From: CBDDCQ01 sp965226285
GTDB taxonomy: Bacteria > Bacteroidota > Bacteroidia > Flavobacteriales > Ichthyobacteriaceae
Length of the DNA: 64,000 nucleotides
Assembly (NCBI GenBank): GCA_965226285.1
Contig: CBDDCQ010000004.1
Location: forward strand, 11,967 to 75,966
Reading direction: 5' to 3'
Shown here: positions 43,578-53,325 of the stretch, in pieces
Numbering within the stretch: position 1 is the first letter of the stretch
How the letters are laid out: each line of letters begins with the position of its first letter
Notes under the pieces: model-generated
Told to the model about the DNA's origin: nothing
The model's input: the letters and a program-made list of their open reading frames with translations, nothing else
Databases searched by the model: none
Translations under genes and position numbers: made by a program

Positions 43578-44615
43578 ATGAAAATAAGGTATATTATTTT
43601 TTGGAGTTTAATGGTGATTTATGGGTGTAATAAAGATCTTACAGTAGATAATTCACCACTGGGAGATTTTAATTTGCTTTTTGAATATTTAGAAAAAGAC
43701 TATAGTTATAAAAATGAACATTCATTTACTATGCAAGAGCTCAAAAATAGATATTTGCCTCAAATTAAGACAGATCCTACATACGAAAATTTGGCTGATA
43801 TATTTTTAAAAATTACACTAAATGAATTAAAAGACCCTCATGTATTTTTTCATAATACAACACCGTCGCCTTATGAAATTTCAAAAGTAACAGAGAAAAA
43901 CCCTAAGGAACTAGATGAAATTATACCTGAGTTTCATGAAATTGATATTACAGCTACTACAGATATATATACTTATGGTGTTTTAAAATCGGATAGGAAA
44001 ATCGGATATATATATATACATGGATTTAATACTTCTGTAGGAGGTACTAGTTCTTTGGGGGTTGATACAGAAGTAACTGAAATTAATAATATTATAAAGA
44101 TTTTAAAATTAAAAGCTATAAAATCTATGATTGTAGATATAAGATCTAACGCAGGAGGAAGTAATTATGTTCCCAGATATATAGCTAGACAATTTGTAAA
44201 TAAAACGGGTATTTATATGATAGAAGAATATCCAGAAGAAGGTGGTTTCAAAACAAAAACTTGGAAAGTAAGCCCATCTATTGAAGATGGATTTAGAGAA
44301 GGAAAGGTAGTTTTACTATCTAATGGTGTAACTTGCAGTGGTGGTGAAATGTTTGTGCTGGCCATGCTACAGAGAGATAATCTTATACATATTGGTTCTC
44401 GTTCTAAAGGTTGCTCAGGTAATGTTGCCGATAAAGATTTTTCTAATGGATGGAATATGAGAATTACCAGTTCTAAAACTACTTTTCCAGATGGAAAGTC
44501 GTATTTTAAAAAAGGAATAGAGCCAGGTCCAGATTATATAGTTAAGAATGATGACAGTTACGACACTAATTTTAAAGATAAATTAATAGAGCGAGCAATT
44601 AAAGAATTGCAATAG
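43578..44615 (+). CDS. S41-family peptidase lipoprotein
   Basis: A tail-specific-protease-like (S41) protein of about 345 residues, anchored as a lipoprotein (short signal ending VIYGC, then NKDLTVDN). The catalytic core includes KIGYIYIHGFN, the conserved VDIRSNAGGSNYVPRYIA, and the nucleophile segment SNGVTCSGGEMFVLAML, followed by GCSGNVADKDFSNGW. No PDZ domain is apparent between the N-terminal helical part and the core. Start at 43578 (MKIRYIIFW) is preferred over 43566 because it gives the cleaner signal peptide. It lies 1 bp after the barrel protein's stop. Confidence 0.8.
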   Translation: MKIRYIIFWSLMVIYGCNKDLTVDNSPLGDFNLLFEYLEKDYSYKNEHSFTMQELKNRYLPQIKTDPTYENLADIFLKITLNELKDPHVFFHNTTPSPYEISKVTEKNPKELDEIIPEFHEIDITATTDIYTYGVLKSDRKIGYIYIHGFNTSVGGTSSLGVDTEVTEINNIIKILKLKAIKSMIVDIRSNAGGSNYVPRYIARQFVNKTGIYMIEEYPEEGGFKTKTWKVSPSIEDGFREGKVVLLSNGVTCSGGEMFVLAMLQRDNLIHIGSRSKGCSGNVADKDFSNGWNMRITSSKTTFPDGKSYFKKGIEPGPDYIVKNDDSYDTNFKDKLIERAIKELQ

Positions 44616-44638
44616 TTTAAAAATTAATTTTTTATAAT

Positions 44639-44646
44639 TAAATTTG
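44639..44646 (+). promoter_or_regulatory. -7-like box before the deacetylase-like gene
   Basis: TAAATTTG matches the -7 consensus but ends only 11 nt before the start at 44658. That gives a nearly leaderless transcript, so the real start may be slightly downstream. No -33 element at the right spacing. Confidence 0.35.
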
Positions 44647-44657
44647 TATCGTTCAAA

Positions 44658-45974
44658 TTGAAAAAACGAATGATACTTATATTCATAAATAAACAAACCT
44701 CAAGGCTAAAATATATATTTACGCAACTACTTTGCAATTATTTAAGCATAGATATAAAATTTACTTCTTCTATAGAAGAATTTGTATCTTATAAAGGGAT
44801 GAAAATGAGTTATACCAATAGACCTTTGGGATCAGAATTACATTTTTCATGCCATAAGTTATTATTTGAAGAAGATATATCCTATTTAGATATATCTGTA
44901 AAAGAATATGAGGGTATTCCATGTTTTTTTTATGTAGGACAACTGTCAGCTTTTCCCTATGATATATTTGCAGCCTCATTTTATTTACTCTCAAGATATG
45001 AAGAATATTTACCTCACCAAAGAGATGAACATTATAGATTTTTATCTAAAGAAAGTATTGCTGTAAAGAATAATTTTATTCACCTTCCGATAGTAGATAT
45101 TTGGTTAGATAAAATAAGAAAAATATTAGAAGATAGATTTGAATATATTTTTAGAAAACAAGAATTCTCATACTTATCTATTATAAATGTAGATGTAGCA
45201 TACTCTTATATATGTAAAGGTATTGTAAGAACCACAGGTGGAATATTTGTGGATCTGATAAAATTAGATTTTAGTAAAATATATGAGAGGATATTATGTG
45301 AATTACAACTGAAAAAAGACCCTTATGATACATTTGATTTTATCTTAGAAAACTATAAAAAATATGATATAAACACCATTTTTTTCTTTTTAGTAGGAGA
45401 TTATTCTATATTTGATAAAAATATATCCATAAATAATGTTAAATTTCAATCTCTTATTAAGTATATAGCAGATTATTTTGATGTAGGACTTTGCGTATCC
45501 TATGCTTCTGATAAAAAGAAACGAATCATTTATACTGAAATAAAAAGATTGCAAAAAGTTTTGAATAGAGAGATTACTAAATCTAAACAACATTTTTCTA
45601 AATTAGAGTTACCTTATACCTATAGAAAATTGATAGATGCTAATATAAGAGAGGATTATAGTATGGGATATACTGATAGAATAGGTTTTAGATCTGGAAC
45701 TTCTAGACCTTTTTATTTTTATGATTTAGGATATGAATCTACTACTTTGCTTAAAGTTTATCCACTCTCTATATCAGATGAAATGCTAAAATATCAAATG
45801 AGATTATCTCCTCAAAAGGCATTAGAAGAAATAAAAAAGAATATAGATATAATCAAAAAAGTAAATGGAACATACATAAGTGTATGGCATAATAAAAATT
45901 TGAGCATGTATAAATGGGATAGACGATGGAGAAATATCTATATGAAAATGATAGAATATACGATTAAAGAATAA
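44658..45974 (+). CDS. Polysaccharide deacetylase-like protein (DUF7033 type)
   Basis: A 438-residue cytoplasmic or membrane-associated protein typical of Bacteroidota surface-polysaccharide loci. The N-terminal ~110 residues resemble DUF7033 (LGSELHFSCHKLLFEE, FPYDIFAASFYLLSRYEEYL). The rest follows the NodB polysaccharide deacetylase fold: IINVDVAYSYICKG (equivalent of the TFDVD motif), DPYDTFDFILENYKKY, and the motif FRSGTSRPFYFYDL near the end. The metal-binding residues are not all obvious, so activity is uncertain. YaaA follows 10 bp downstream. Confidence 0.72.
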   Translation: MKKRMILIFINKQTSRLKYIFTQLLCNYLSIDIKFTSSIEEFVSYKGMKMSYTNRPLGSELHFSCHKLLFEEDISYLDISVKEYEGIPCFFYVGQLSAFPYDIFAASFYLLSRYEEYLPHQRDEHYRFLSKESIAVKNNFIHLPIVDIWLDKIRKILEDRFEYIFRKQEFSYLSIINVDVAYSYICKGIVRTTGGIFVDLIKLDFSKIYERILCELQLKKDPYDTFDFILENYKKYDINTIFFFLVGDYSIFDKNISINNVKFQSLIKYIADYFDVGLCVSYASDKKKRIIYTEIKRLQKVLNREITKSKQHFSKLELPYTYRKLIDANIREDYSMGYTDRIGFRSGTSRPFYFYDLGYESTTLLKVYPLSISDEMLKYQMRLSPQKALEEIKKNIDIIKKVNGTYISVWHNKNLSMYKWDRRWRNIYMKMIEYTIKE

Positions 45975-45984
45975 TTTTTAAAAG

Positions 45985-46743
45985 ATGAAAATTTTAATTT
46001 CTCCAGCTAAAACACTTGATTTTACTTCTGATGTACCTAATGTTAAAAAAACAGATATTATTTTTCATTCTCAAGCTAAGATATTGAATAGTAAGTTGAA
46101 AAGTAAATCTTTGCAAGAGTTATCAGTATTGATGTCTATATCTACAAAATTAGCAAAGTTGAATTTTGATAGAAATCAAAATTGGAACTACCCCTTTGAT
46201 ATAAATAAGACTAAACAAGCTATCTATGCTTTTCAAGGAGATGTATATCAAGGTTTGCAAGCTCATACATTTGATATAGAGGATATAGATTTTTGCCAAA
46301 ATGTATTGAGAATTTTATCAGGACTATATGGTATATTGAGACCCTTAGATGCTATATTGCCTTACAGATTAGAAATGGGAACTAAAATAAAAATAAATTC
46401 TTATAAAAATTTATATAAATTTTGGACTAAGGAATTAACTTCATATCTTAATAATGAAATGAAAAAAGAAGAAATTCTTATCAACTTGGCAAGTGATGAA
46501 TATTTTAAAGTAATTGATAAAAAAAACTTACATGCTAAAATTATTACACCTATATTTAAGGATTATAAAAATGGTAAATTAAAGGTTATTAGTTTTTATG
46601 CAAAAAAGGCTAGGGGAAATATGGTCAATTTTATAGTCAAAAATAGGATAGAAAAATATGAAGACTTAAAATTGTTTTATATAGATGATTACTGTTTTGA
46701 TGAAAAATTATCTGATGACAGAATATTTGTATTTACCAGATAA
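45985..46743 (+). CDS. yaaA: YaaA/DUF328 family peroxide-stress protein
   Basis: A 252-residue protein of the YaaA family, which in E. coli limits iron-mediated damage from hydrogen peroxide. Hallmarks: MKILISPAKTLDF at the start, LMSISTKLAKLNFDR, YAFQGDVYQGLQA, LSGLYGILRPLDAILPYRLEMG, and ARGNMVNFIVKNRI. Length is normal. It begins 10 bp after the deacetylase-like gene, so it is probably at the end of that transcript. Confidence 0.93.
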   Translation: MKILISPAKTLDFTSDVPNVKKTDIIFHSQAKILNSKLKSKSLQELSVLMSISTKLAKLNFDRNQNWNYPFDINKTKQAIYAFQGDVYQGLQAHTFDIEDIDFCQNVLRILSGLYGILRPLDAILPYRLEMGTKIKINSYKNLYKFWTKELTSYLNNEMKKEEILINLASDEYFKVIDKKNLHAKIITPIFKDYKNGKLKVISFYAKKARGNMVNFIVKNRIEKYEDLKLFYIDDYCFDEKLSDDRIFVFTR

Positions 46744-46970
46744 TTATAAAAATCAACATCTTTTTGATACTTCGGGCATAATATTGGTCGTAAAGAGAAG
46801 TTAAATATCTGTTGCTAACACTCCTTATTTAGTTAGATAATTTATACGAACTGTATTCTTTACTTTCAAATAAAGTTGGTCTTATACTTACCATAAACCA
46901 AGCCCAGTTATTTAAGACTGTTGCACGGTAAAAATCAAGGGTTATCGATATAGATAGCGGAGTATAATAT

Positions 46971-47672
46971 TTATTTTTTCAATCGTTTAAATAGTTCAGA
47001 TTTTTTATTACGGCTCAAAGGGATTTCCTTTTGAACGGTAGTAATATATTTAGAATTAAATTTCTTTACTTTAGCTAAGTTTACGACATAAGATTTATGC
47101 ACCCTCATAAATTTATGTTCGGGTAAATTTTTTAGTATTTCTTTGAGAGTGCAGAGTACTAAATGCTTTTTATTTGTAGTTACAATATTCATATAGTCTC
47201 CTTTTGCTTCTATATAGATAATAGAATTCATAGGTATTTTTATATTCTGTAGATTACTTTTTACGTAGATGCATTCACCCTGTTCAAATTTGTCAGACTG
47301 TAATCTTAATTTTTCATTTTCGCTTTTTCTAATGGCTCTATCTACGGAACTGTAGAATATTTCTTTGTTCACAGGTTTTTTAAGGTAGTCTATTACATTG
47401 TATTTAAAAGCTTCAAAGGCATATTTTTCCTTAGAAGATATGATAATAATTTTAGGTACAACTTCAAAGGTTTTCATAAAATCTATACCTGATATTAAAG
47501 GCATTTCTATATCTAAAAAAATAAGATCTATTTTTTTATTTTTCATCATTTGCTTGGCTTCTAGTGCATTTAAAAATGTTCCACAAAATTCCAAATTAGG
47601 ATGTAATATTATAAGATGTTCCACAATTTTTAATTGTACTTTAGAGTCATCTATGGCAATGCATTTTAACAT
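46971..47672 (-). CDS. LytTR-family response regulator
   Basis: A 233-residue regulator. Residues 1-120 form a receiver domain with acidic pair D8-D9, phospho-acceptor D54 in LIFLDIEMP and the conserved K in YLKKPVNKE. Residues about 140-233 form a LytTR DNA-binding domain (YIEAKGDYMNIVTTNKKHLV, FMRVHKSYVVNLAKV, IPLSRNKKSELFKRL). No sensor histidine kinase is adjacent, so it is an orphan in this window. A CAAATATA (minus-strand -7, TATATTTG) lies at 47704-47711. Confidence 0.9.
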   Translation of the reverse strand: MLKCIAIDDSKVQLKIVEHLIILHPNLEFCGTFLNALEAKQMMKNKKIDLIFLDIEMPLISGIDFMKTFEVVPKIIIISSKEKYAFEAFKYNVIDYLKKPVNKEIFYSSVDRAIRKSENEKLRLQSDKFEQGECIYVKSNLQNIKIPMNSIIYIEAKGDYMNIVTTNKKHLVLCTLKEILKNLPEHKFMRVHKSYVVNLAKVKKFNSKYITTVQKEIPLSRNKKSELFKRLKK

Positions 47673-47703
47673 TAAAAAAATATTTTTTAATTATATTTCA
47701 CAG

Positions 47704-47711
47704 CAAATATA
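47704..47711 (-). promoter_or_regulatory. -7 box of the LytTR regulator gene
   Basis: Minus-strand TATATTTG, 32 nt before the start codon at 47672. It sits just after the atp operon terminator, which supports separate transcription. Confidence 0.45.
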
Positions 47712-47727
47712 TAAATAATATAGAAAA

Positions 47728-47759
47728 AAACCACACTTTATATTAAGTAAAGGTGGTTT
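47728..47759 (-). terminator. Terminator of the atpHAG operon
   Basis: Stem AAACCAC/GTGGTTT with inner stem CTTTA/TAAAG, a 7-nt loop and one bulged A. On the minus strand it is followed by a run of seven T, as expected for an intrinsic terminator 28 bp after the atpG stop. Confidence 0.75.
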
Positions 47760-47786
47760 AGATTTTGTAATATAGATAACAATATT

Positions 47787-48647
47787 TTAGCCATTCAAAG
47801 CCTCTGCACCACCTACAATTTCTAGTATTTCACTTGTAATAGAAGCCTGTCTTACTTTATTATAAGTGAGTTTAAGTTCATCTTGCAGGTTTTTGGCATT
47901 GTCAGTGGCTTTGTGCATGGCGGTCATTCGTGCCCCGTGTTCTGAAGCGTAAGAGTCTAATACGGCTTTAAATAATTGTATCTTTAGAGATTTAGGAACC
48001 AAATCTTCTAAAATCTCTACCTTAGAAGGTTCAAAGATATATTCTTTATTTATGGTATTATCATCTTTTATAGGTAGTATGGGTAAAAATTGTTCGCAAG
48101 TAATAATTTGCGTACCTGCATTTTTAAACCTATTATATATGATTTCTACTTTATCAAAATCTTTACAAGAAAATTTACCCATGATCTCTTGGGCTATTTC
48201 AGATACATTTTGAAAAGTTAATTCATCGAACAAATCACTTTTATTAGATTCTATCTGAAAATTTTTAGATAGAATATCGTTAGCTTTTTTACCAATGGTA
48301 AGTATTTTTATATTACAGTTTTTATAATCTTCTTTTGCAAGTTTGATTATTTTTTTATTTACATTGGTATTGAATGCACCACACAAACCTTTATTTGAAG
48401 TGATAGCTATCAAAAGGATATTTTTTAAAGGTCTTTCGTGGGTATATATTCCTGTAGAACTCTTTCCTATAGAAGTGCTCAGACCTTGTAAAAGTTCTTT
48501 TAACTTATCAGCATATGGGCGTATTTGTGTAATAGTATCTTGAGCTCTTTTAAGTTTAGAGGCAGATACCATTTTCATAGCACTAGTAATTTGTATCGTA
48601 GAACTTATAGAAGTAATCCTATTTTTTATCTCTTTTAAATTTGCCAT
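47787..48647 (-). CDS. atpG: ATP synthase F1 gamma subunit
   Basis: Central rotor shaft of the F1 ATP synthase. The 286 residues have the typical N-terminal helix (MANLKEIKNRITSISSTIQI), SNKGLCGAFN, and the C-terminal helix ASEHGARMTAMHKATDNAKN through TSEILEIVGGAEAL. Third and last gene of atpH-atpA-atpG, 60 bp after atpA. Confidence 0.96.
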   Translation of the reverse strand: MANLKEIKNRITSISSTIQITSAMKMVSASKLKRAQDTITQIRPYADKLKELLQGLSTSIGKSSTGIYTHERPLKNILLIAITSNKGLCGAFNTNVNKKIIKLAKEDYKNCNIKILTIGKKANDILSKNFQIESNKSDLFDELTFQNVSEIAQEIMGKFSCKDFDKVEIIYNRFKNAGTQIITCEQFLPILPIKDDNTINKEYIFEPSKVEILEDLVPKSLKIQLFKAVLDSYASEHGARMTAMHKATDNAKNLQDELKLTYNKVRQASITSEILEIVGGAEALNG

Positions 48648-48707
48648 GATAAAATTTTATTTATAATATAGGAGAGTAATTGCTCTATTTTCTAAAAATG
48701 AAAAAAA

Positions 48708-50285
48708 TTATTTATACTTTGCTGTGAGTTCTTCAATAGCACCTTCTAATACATCTGTTATCTCTTTAGAAAACACTCCCGCTTTAAGCCTCTCAAGAGT
48801 ATCTGGATGTTTAGTGTCTAAATAATCTAGATACTCGGATTCAAAGTTTTTAATTTCATTTACGGGCACGCTCCTAAGTAATCCTTTTGTACCAGCATAA
48901 ATGATGGCTACTTGGTGTTCAACTTTTACGGGAGCACTTACCCCTTGTTTAAGGATTTCTACATTTCGTTTTCCTTTTTCAATTGCATTCATAGTAGCGG
49001 CATCTAAATCAGAACCAAACTTAGCAAAAGCTTCTAATTCTCGGTATTGTGCTTGGTCTAATTTTAGTGTACCTGCTACTTTTTTCATAGATTTAATTTG
49101 GGCAGAACCTCCTACGCGAGATACAGATATACCTACATTAATTGCAGGGCGTACGCCTGAGTTGAATAAATCGGATTCTAAGAATATTTGTCCGTCTGTA
49201 ATGGAGATTACATTGGTAGGAATATATGCTGATACATCACCTGCTTGGGTTTCTATAATAGGTAAAGCTGTAAGTGATCCGCCACCTTTTATTTTGTCCT
49301 TGATAGATTCAGGTAAGTCATTCATTTGAGCAGCGAGGTTATCAGAATCATTGATTTTAGCAGCTCTCTCTAATAATCTAGAGTGCAAGTAGAATACATC
49401 ACCTGGGTAAGCTTCTCTTCCCGGAGGTCTCCTAAGTAGCAATGACACTTCTCTATAAGCTACAGCTTGTTTAGATAAATCATCGTATATAATTAGTGCT
49501 GATTGACCAGTATCTCTAAAATATTCACCTATGGTAGCACCTGTAAATGGTGCATACACTTGCATAGCAGCGGGAGATGAGGCATTAGCCGCCACAATAA
49601 CAGTATAGTCTAATGCTCCATTTTCTTCTAGAGTTTTTACAATATTTGCTACGGTAGATGCCTTTTGTCCTATAGCCACATAGATACAATATACGGGTTG
49701 ACCAACATCGTAAGATTCTTTTTGGTTCAATATAATATCTATAGCTACAGTAGTTTTACCTGTTTGACGGTCGCCAATGATAAGTTCTCTTTGTCCTCTA
49801 CCAATAGGTATCATTGAATCTACAGCTTTTAATCCTGTTTGTAAAGGTTCATTTACAGGTTGACGATAGATTACCCCTGGAGCTCTCCTTTCAAGTGGCA
49901 TTTCAAATAATTCTCCTTCTATAGGTCCTTTACCATCTAAAGGACTTCCTAAGGTATCTACCACTCTGCCAAGCATATTATTTCCTACTTTGATAGATGA
50001 TATTCTATGAGTTCTTTTTACAGTTTGTCCTTCTTTAATATCTTCGGAGCCTCCTAAAAGAACAATACCTACATTGTCTTCCTCTAAGTTCAATACGATA
50101 CCTTCTAAACCATTTTCAAATTCTACTAATTCTCCGTATTGAGCCTTAGATAGTCCGTAAGCTCTTACGATGCCATCACCTATCTCTAGTATAGTACCTA
50201 CTTCATCTAAATTAACCTTAGAATCTAAACCTGAAATTTGCTCTTTCAAGATTGCTGAAATTTCAGCTGGATTTATTTCTATCAT
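48708..50285 (-). CDS. atpA: ATP synthase F1 alpha subunit
   Basis: Non-catalytic nucleotide-binding subunit of F1. The 525 residues show the N-terminal barrel, Walker A GDRQTGKT (about 169-176), the DDLSKQAVAYREVSLLLRRP segment, and the conserved arginine-finger stretch ISVSRVGGSAQ. Second gene of the operon, 6 bp after atpH. Confidence 0.97.
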   Translation of the reverse strand: MIEINPAEISAILKEQISGLDSKVNLDEVGTILEIGDGIVRAYGLSKAQYGELVEFENGLEGIVLNLEEDNVGIVLLGGSEDIKEGQTVKRTHRISSIKVGNNMLGRVVDTLGSPLDGKGPIEGELFEMPLERRAPGVIYRQPVNEPLQTGLKAVDSMIPIGRGQRELIIGDRQTGKTTVAIDIILNQKESYDVGQPVYCIYVAIGQKASTVANIVKTLEENGALDYTVIVAANASSPAAMQVYAPFTGATIGEYFRDTGQSALIIYDDLSKQAVAYREVSLLLRRPPGREAYPGDVFYLHSRLLERAAKINDSDNLAAQMNDLPESIKDKIKGGGSLTALPIIETQAGDVSAYIPTNVISITDGQIFLESDLFNSGVRPAINVGISVSRVGGSAQIKSMKKVAGTLKLDQAQYRELEAFAKFGSDLDAATMNAIEKGKRNVEILKQGVSAPVKVEHQVAIIYAGTKGLLRSVPVNEIKNFESEYLDYLDTKHPDTLERLKAGVFSKEITDVLEGAIEELTAKYK

Positions 50286-50291
50286 AATTTT

Positions 50292-50849
50292 TTAATATTT
50301 ACAAAGATATAAGTTATTATTAAATTCTTTTTTCATATTCTTTATTTTGTTAGATATGCTTACATTATATTGTAAGTCACCTACTTTTAAAATAAAACCT
50401 CCTATAATGGTTTTATCTATAATGTTCACTACTTCTACAGTTTTACCTAATATTTCTGCTGCTTTTTTAGAAATAGCCTCTTTTAGGTTCTTATTTAAGG
50501 GAACAGCTGTAGTAACAGTAGCTACTGATAATGATTTGAGTTCATTATATAAATTTAAAAATCTACTTGTAATTTCAAATATTTGATGACTTCTATTTTT
50601 GTCTATAATAAGGAGTATAAAATTGAGAGAAACTTTGTGAATGTTTTTTGCAAATATACTTTTTGCAATTTCTTTTTTAGTATCTAACTTGATTATAGAA
50701 CTATCAAATGCAGATTTCAAATCTAGATTTTTAGAATATAACTTATTTATTAGCGTTATATCCTTATGTATATCTTCTAGTAGATTTTTTTCTTTAGCTA
50801 AATCTATTAGTGCTTTTGCATATCTATATGAAGATTTACTATACTTCAT
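50292..50849 (-). CDS. atpH: ATP synthase F1 delta subunit
   Basis: Peripheral-stalk subunit linking F1 to the membrane part. The 185 residues are a normal length and carry YRYAKALIDLAKEKN near the start and IIDKTIIGGFILKVGDLQYN near the end. It is the first gene of a three-gene atpHAG run. The usual upstream atpB, atpE and atpF genes are missing, and the next gene upstream is unrelated. Confidence 0.92.
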   Translation of the reverse strand: MKYSKSSYRYAKALIDLAKEKNLLEDIHKDITLINKLYSKNLDLKSAFDSSIIKLDTKKEIAKSIFAKNIHKVSLNFILLIIDKNRSHQIFEITSRFLNLYNELKSLSVATVTTAVPLNKNLKEAISKKAAEILGKTVEVVNIIDKTIIGGFILKVGDLQYNVSISNKIKNMKKEFNNNLYLCKY

Positions 50850-51061
50850 TTACTTAAAAATATTATTGTTTCAAATCAATTATTTTATTCTAAACAATTT
50901 AAAATATATCACATATAAATTGTGGTGCGAAATTACAAAAAATAATGAATGCTAATAAGTATTTTATTTCTTTTTCAATAAGTAAAATATTAAAAGAATA
51001 ACGGAGATATTCATCTTAAAAAGAATCAGAATCACTTTCATTTAGGTGATATATTGTTGTT

Positions 51062-51595
51062 CTAAATACAAAAACGATATTGCAAGCCATAAATAATTAC
51101 AAGTGTTGGAGTTATAATACTGTGAATGCTTATATGTTTTAATATTTTATAATCTAACTCAAAAGATATTACAGGGTTCAAAGGACCTTTAAATAAAAGA
51201 GTATCTCTAAAAGGTAACCCTTTGACATATTGTAATTTTCCTTGATATCCGTACATAATACCTATGTCGTAAGTTATAGAAAACCTTTGTGTAAAATTCC
51301 ATACTCTTTTATAACCTAAAACAAATGTCCAGTTTTGATATGTATTTTTAAATACAGATATTCCATAACTTTTATAGTTATAACCTATAAACCAAACTTC
51401 AGAAATATCTGGTGTTACAATATGTGTTCCAAAAGGTAAAAAAGCAATGGCCGTTTCGGATTCCTCACCTACAATTTTTTCAAAGATATATTTTTTGTTT
51501 TGCGAAAACAAAATATTTGCCCAGAGAATATTAGCCAATAATAAGATAACTTTAATGGGATTTCTATTGCGTATTTTAATTAAAACTTTAAACAT
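51062..51595 (-). CDS. Small predicted envelope (outer-membrane) protein of unknown family
   Basis: A 177-residue protein with a basic, hydrophobic N-terminus ending in WANILFSQ (likely signal peptide). The mature part is rich in alternating aromatic strands (VWFIGYNYKSYGISVF, WTFVLGYKRVWNF, RFSITYDIGIMYGYQGKL) and ends GLQYRFCI, as in small outer-membrane barrels. No family was recognised. It precedes atpH on the same strand with a 212-bp gap and is probably transcribed separately. Confidence 0.55.
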   Translation of the reverse strand: MFKVLIKIRNRNPIKVILLLANILWANILFSQNKKYIFEKIVGEESETAIAFLPFGTHIVTPDISEVWFIGYNYKSYGISVFKNTYQNWTFVLGYKRVWNFTQRFSITYDIGIMYGYQGKLQYVKGLPFRDTLLFKGPLNPVISFELDYKILKHISIHSIITPTLVIIYGLQYRFCI

Positions 51596-52086
51596 ATTTC
51601 ATTTAAATTATAATCAACTGATGCCACTAATAAATTCTTGAGGCTTGGGATATTCACCTAACCAATATATATTTGATGTGCAATAGCACCTATAGCTTTA
51701 CATAGCAATATAAAAGGTTGTAACTGCTGCTGCTTGCCAATTTATTATTTCATTCTATGCACCATATAATAATTTACTGTTTGTATTTATCATTAAGTTA
51801 GGTGAATTGTTGAATAACTTCCAATTATTGAATAAACTGACAGATTCAGTATAAATAAGAAGCATGACTGCTATCATAATCAATATTCTTCATATTGCTA
51901 AAGTAGTTTTTTATCATTTTTTATTACTGATTTGCAGTAATTTATGACATATTATTAAGACATTGTTATATTTGATTAGTACAAAAAAGAACATTTTAGT
52001 AGATGAGTTGTGTTTTCTCCCTAATGCAATATTACAAAATATTGTTTAATAAATTAATATATCGATATAAAAAACAAAGTTTTTGT

Positions 52087-52260
52087 AAAAAGAGGTAAAG
52101 AAGTGAATATAGACACAACAATATAAGAGAAAAACATAACCTAATCTCAATTATAAAGTTTACCTAATAATGAGGTTATCTGGCAACGATTTTTAAGTAT
52201 TTTTTTCTTGGATCATTTTAAAATTGCTTATAAATTTGCCAATAATAAATCAATATAAAA
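52087..52260 (+). repeat. Promoter-region repeat, first copy
   Basis: About 174 bp highly similar to 53326-53537. Both precede the start of a glycosyltransferase-like gene, so the tandem duplication included the regulatory DNA. The second copy carries about 40 extra bases at roughly 53420-53460. Confidence 0.8.
52208..52238 (+). promoter_or_regulatory. Promoter of the first glycosyltransferase-like gene
   Basis: TTG at 52208-52210 (-33) and TAAATTTG at 52231-52238 (-7), 20 nt apart, the best complete promoter in the window. The ATG follows 22 nt after the -7 box. Confidence 0.65.
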
Positions 52261-53301
52261 ATGGAATTAAAAAGAAAAATCAAAGAACAAATTAAAAATA
52301 TACCTTTTTTATACAAAATAATAATTCCCATTATCCCCTTAATTAATTTTATTAAATTTGAAAAAAGGAATTTGTTCTACAAACGTTTTGTATGGAAATA
52401 TAAAAACAAAAAAATTGACTATAATGGAAAGACCATATTTTTTATATTTGGAGGGAGAAAAGATAGAATGTATTTTCTCATGCACTATGTGGAGAAATTG
52501 CTTGCTCAAAAACAAATAGACTATGTTCATATATGGAATTTTGCTAGAAATAAGCAAGATTACGAATGGTTAAAAAATTTAGAAGATGAGTCAAAAGGAA
52601 TTCTTGTATTTTCTTTAAAAAAATTCTATAAAAACGCGAACAATTTATATTTTCAATATCTTTCATGGAATTCAAGTTACTATTATTATAATGATGAACC
52701 ATTTAAAACGAGTCTTTTTGTGAAATGTGATGATGATATTGTTTACATAGATACTGAACAGTTTTCTAGTTTTACAGATAAAATAAAAAACATTACTCCA
52801 GATTCTAAACATTATATGGTCTCTGCAAATGTGGTAAATAATGGAGTTTGTGCATATCTTCAACAGAAACGAGGTCTCATTCCTAAATCTGTAGAAGTAT
52901 TCTATTTTCCAAATGATCAAGTACTGGGGGGAGCAGCCCAAAACTATTGGAACGAAGGAAAAAAGTCCCAAGAATTACATAAATATTTTATACAAAATAG
53001 AAGATCATTTGTGGCAAAGTCTAAGACATTACCTATAGAATTAGTAGATATTGGTACTTGTGTTAGTATTAATTTAATTGGTTTTAAGCAAAAAACTATT
53101 GATAACATGTTAAAACTTTCTTATGATGGTGATGAACCTGTTTTAACTGCAGAATTATCAAAATTTTTAAATAAGAAAATAATGATAGATATGTCTTTTG
53201 TAGCTTCTCATCTATCTTTTTCTTCTCAATTAAAACAAGATGATAAAAAGTTGTTATTTGATTATGATGAACTGTTTAGAGAAGTATTAAATCAATCATA
53301 A
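52261..53301 (+). CDS. Glycosyltransferase-like protein, tandem copy 1
   Basis: A 346-residue protein of a family I cannot name. An acidic KCDDDIVYID motif (D157-D159) after a predicted strand looks like the DxD sugar-nucleotide/metal site of GT-A glycosyltransferases, and the upstream FIFGGRKDRMYFLMHYVEKL and WLKNLEDESKGI segments fit a Rossmann-like start. No membrane helix is certain, although residues 14-35 are hydrophobic. The likely role is sugar transfer in surface glycan synthesis. The next gene is a close paralogue, and both carry their own promoter. Confidence 0.55.
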   Translation: MELKRKIKEQIKNIPFLYKIIIPIIPLINFIKFEKRNLFYKRFVWKYKNKKIDYNGKTIFFIFGGRKDRMYFLMHYVEKLLAQKQIDYVHIWNFARNKQDYEWLKNLEDESKGILVFSLKKFYKNANNLYFQYLSWNSSYYYYNDEPFKTSLFVKCDDDIVYIDTEQFSSFTDKIKNITPDSKHYMVSANVVNNGVCAYLQQKRGLIPKSVEVFYFPNDQVLGGAAQNYWNEGKKSQELHKYFIQNRRSFVAKSKTLPIELVDIGTCVSINLIGFKQKTIDNMLKLSYDGDEPVLTAELSKFLNKKIMIDMSFVASHLSFSSQLKQDDKKLLFDYDELFREVLNQS

Positions 53302-53325
53302 TTGTAATAAACATATTTTAAAGTA

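Larger units (their letters stand above)
51596..52260. other. 665-bp intergenic region before the glycosyltransferase-like pair
   Basis: The left 250 bp read on the minus strand as one frame broken by only a few stops (for example INWQAAAVTTFYIAM), which may be a gene relic, but no family was recognised. The right part (52087-52260) is the duplicated promoter region listed separately. Confidence 0.4.

Noticed and set aside
46744..46970. Possible insertion-sequence remnant between yaaA and the LytTR gene
   Set aside because: A few transposon-like words occur on the minus strand, but no inverted ends or transposase motif could be shown.
52120..52190. Riboswitch or attenuator in the leader of the glycosyltransferase-like genes
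   Set aside because: The imperfect AACCT/AGGTT pairing lies upstream of the predicted promoter, so it would not be in the transcript.
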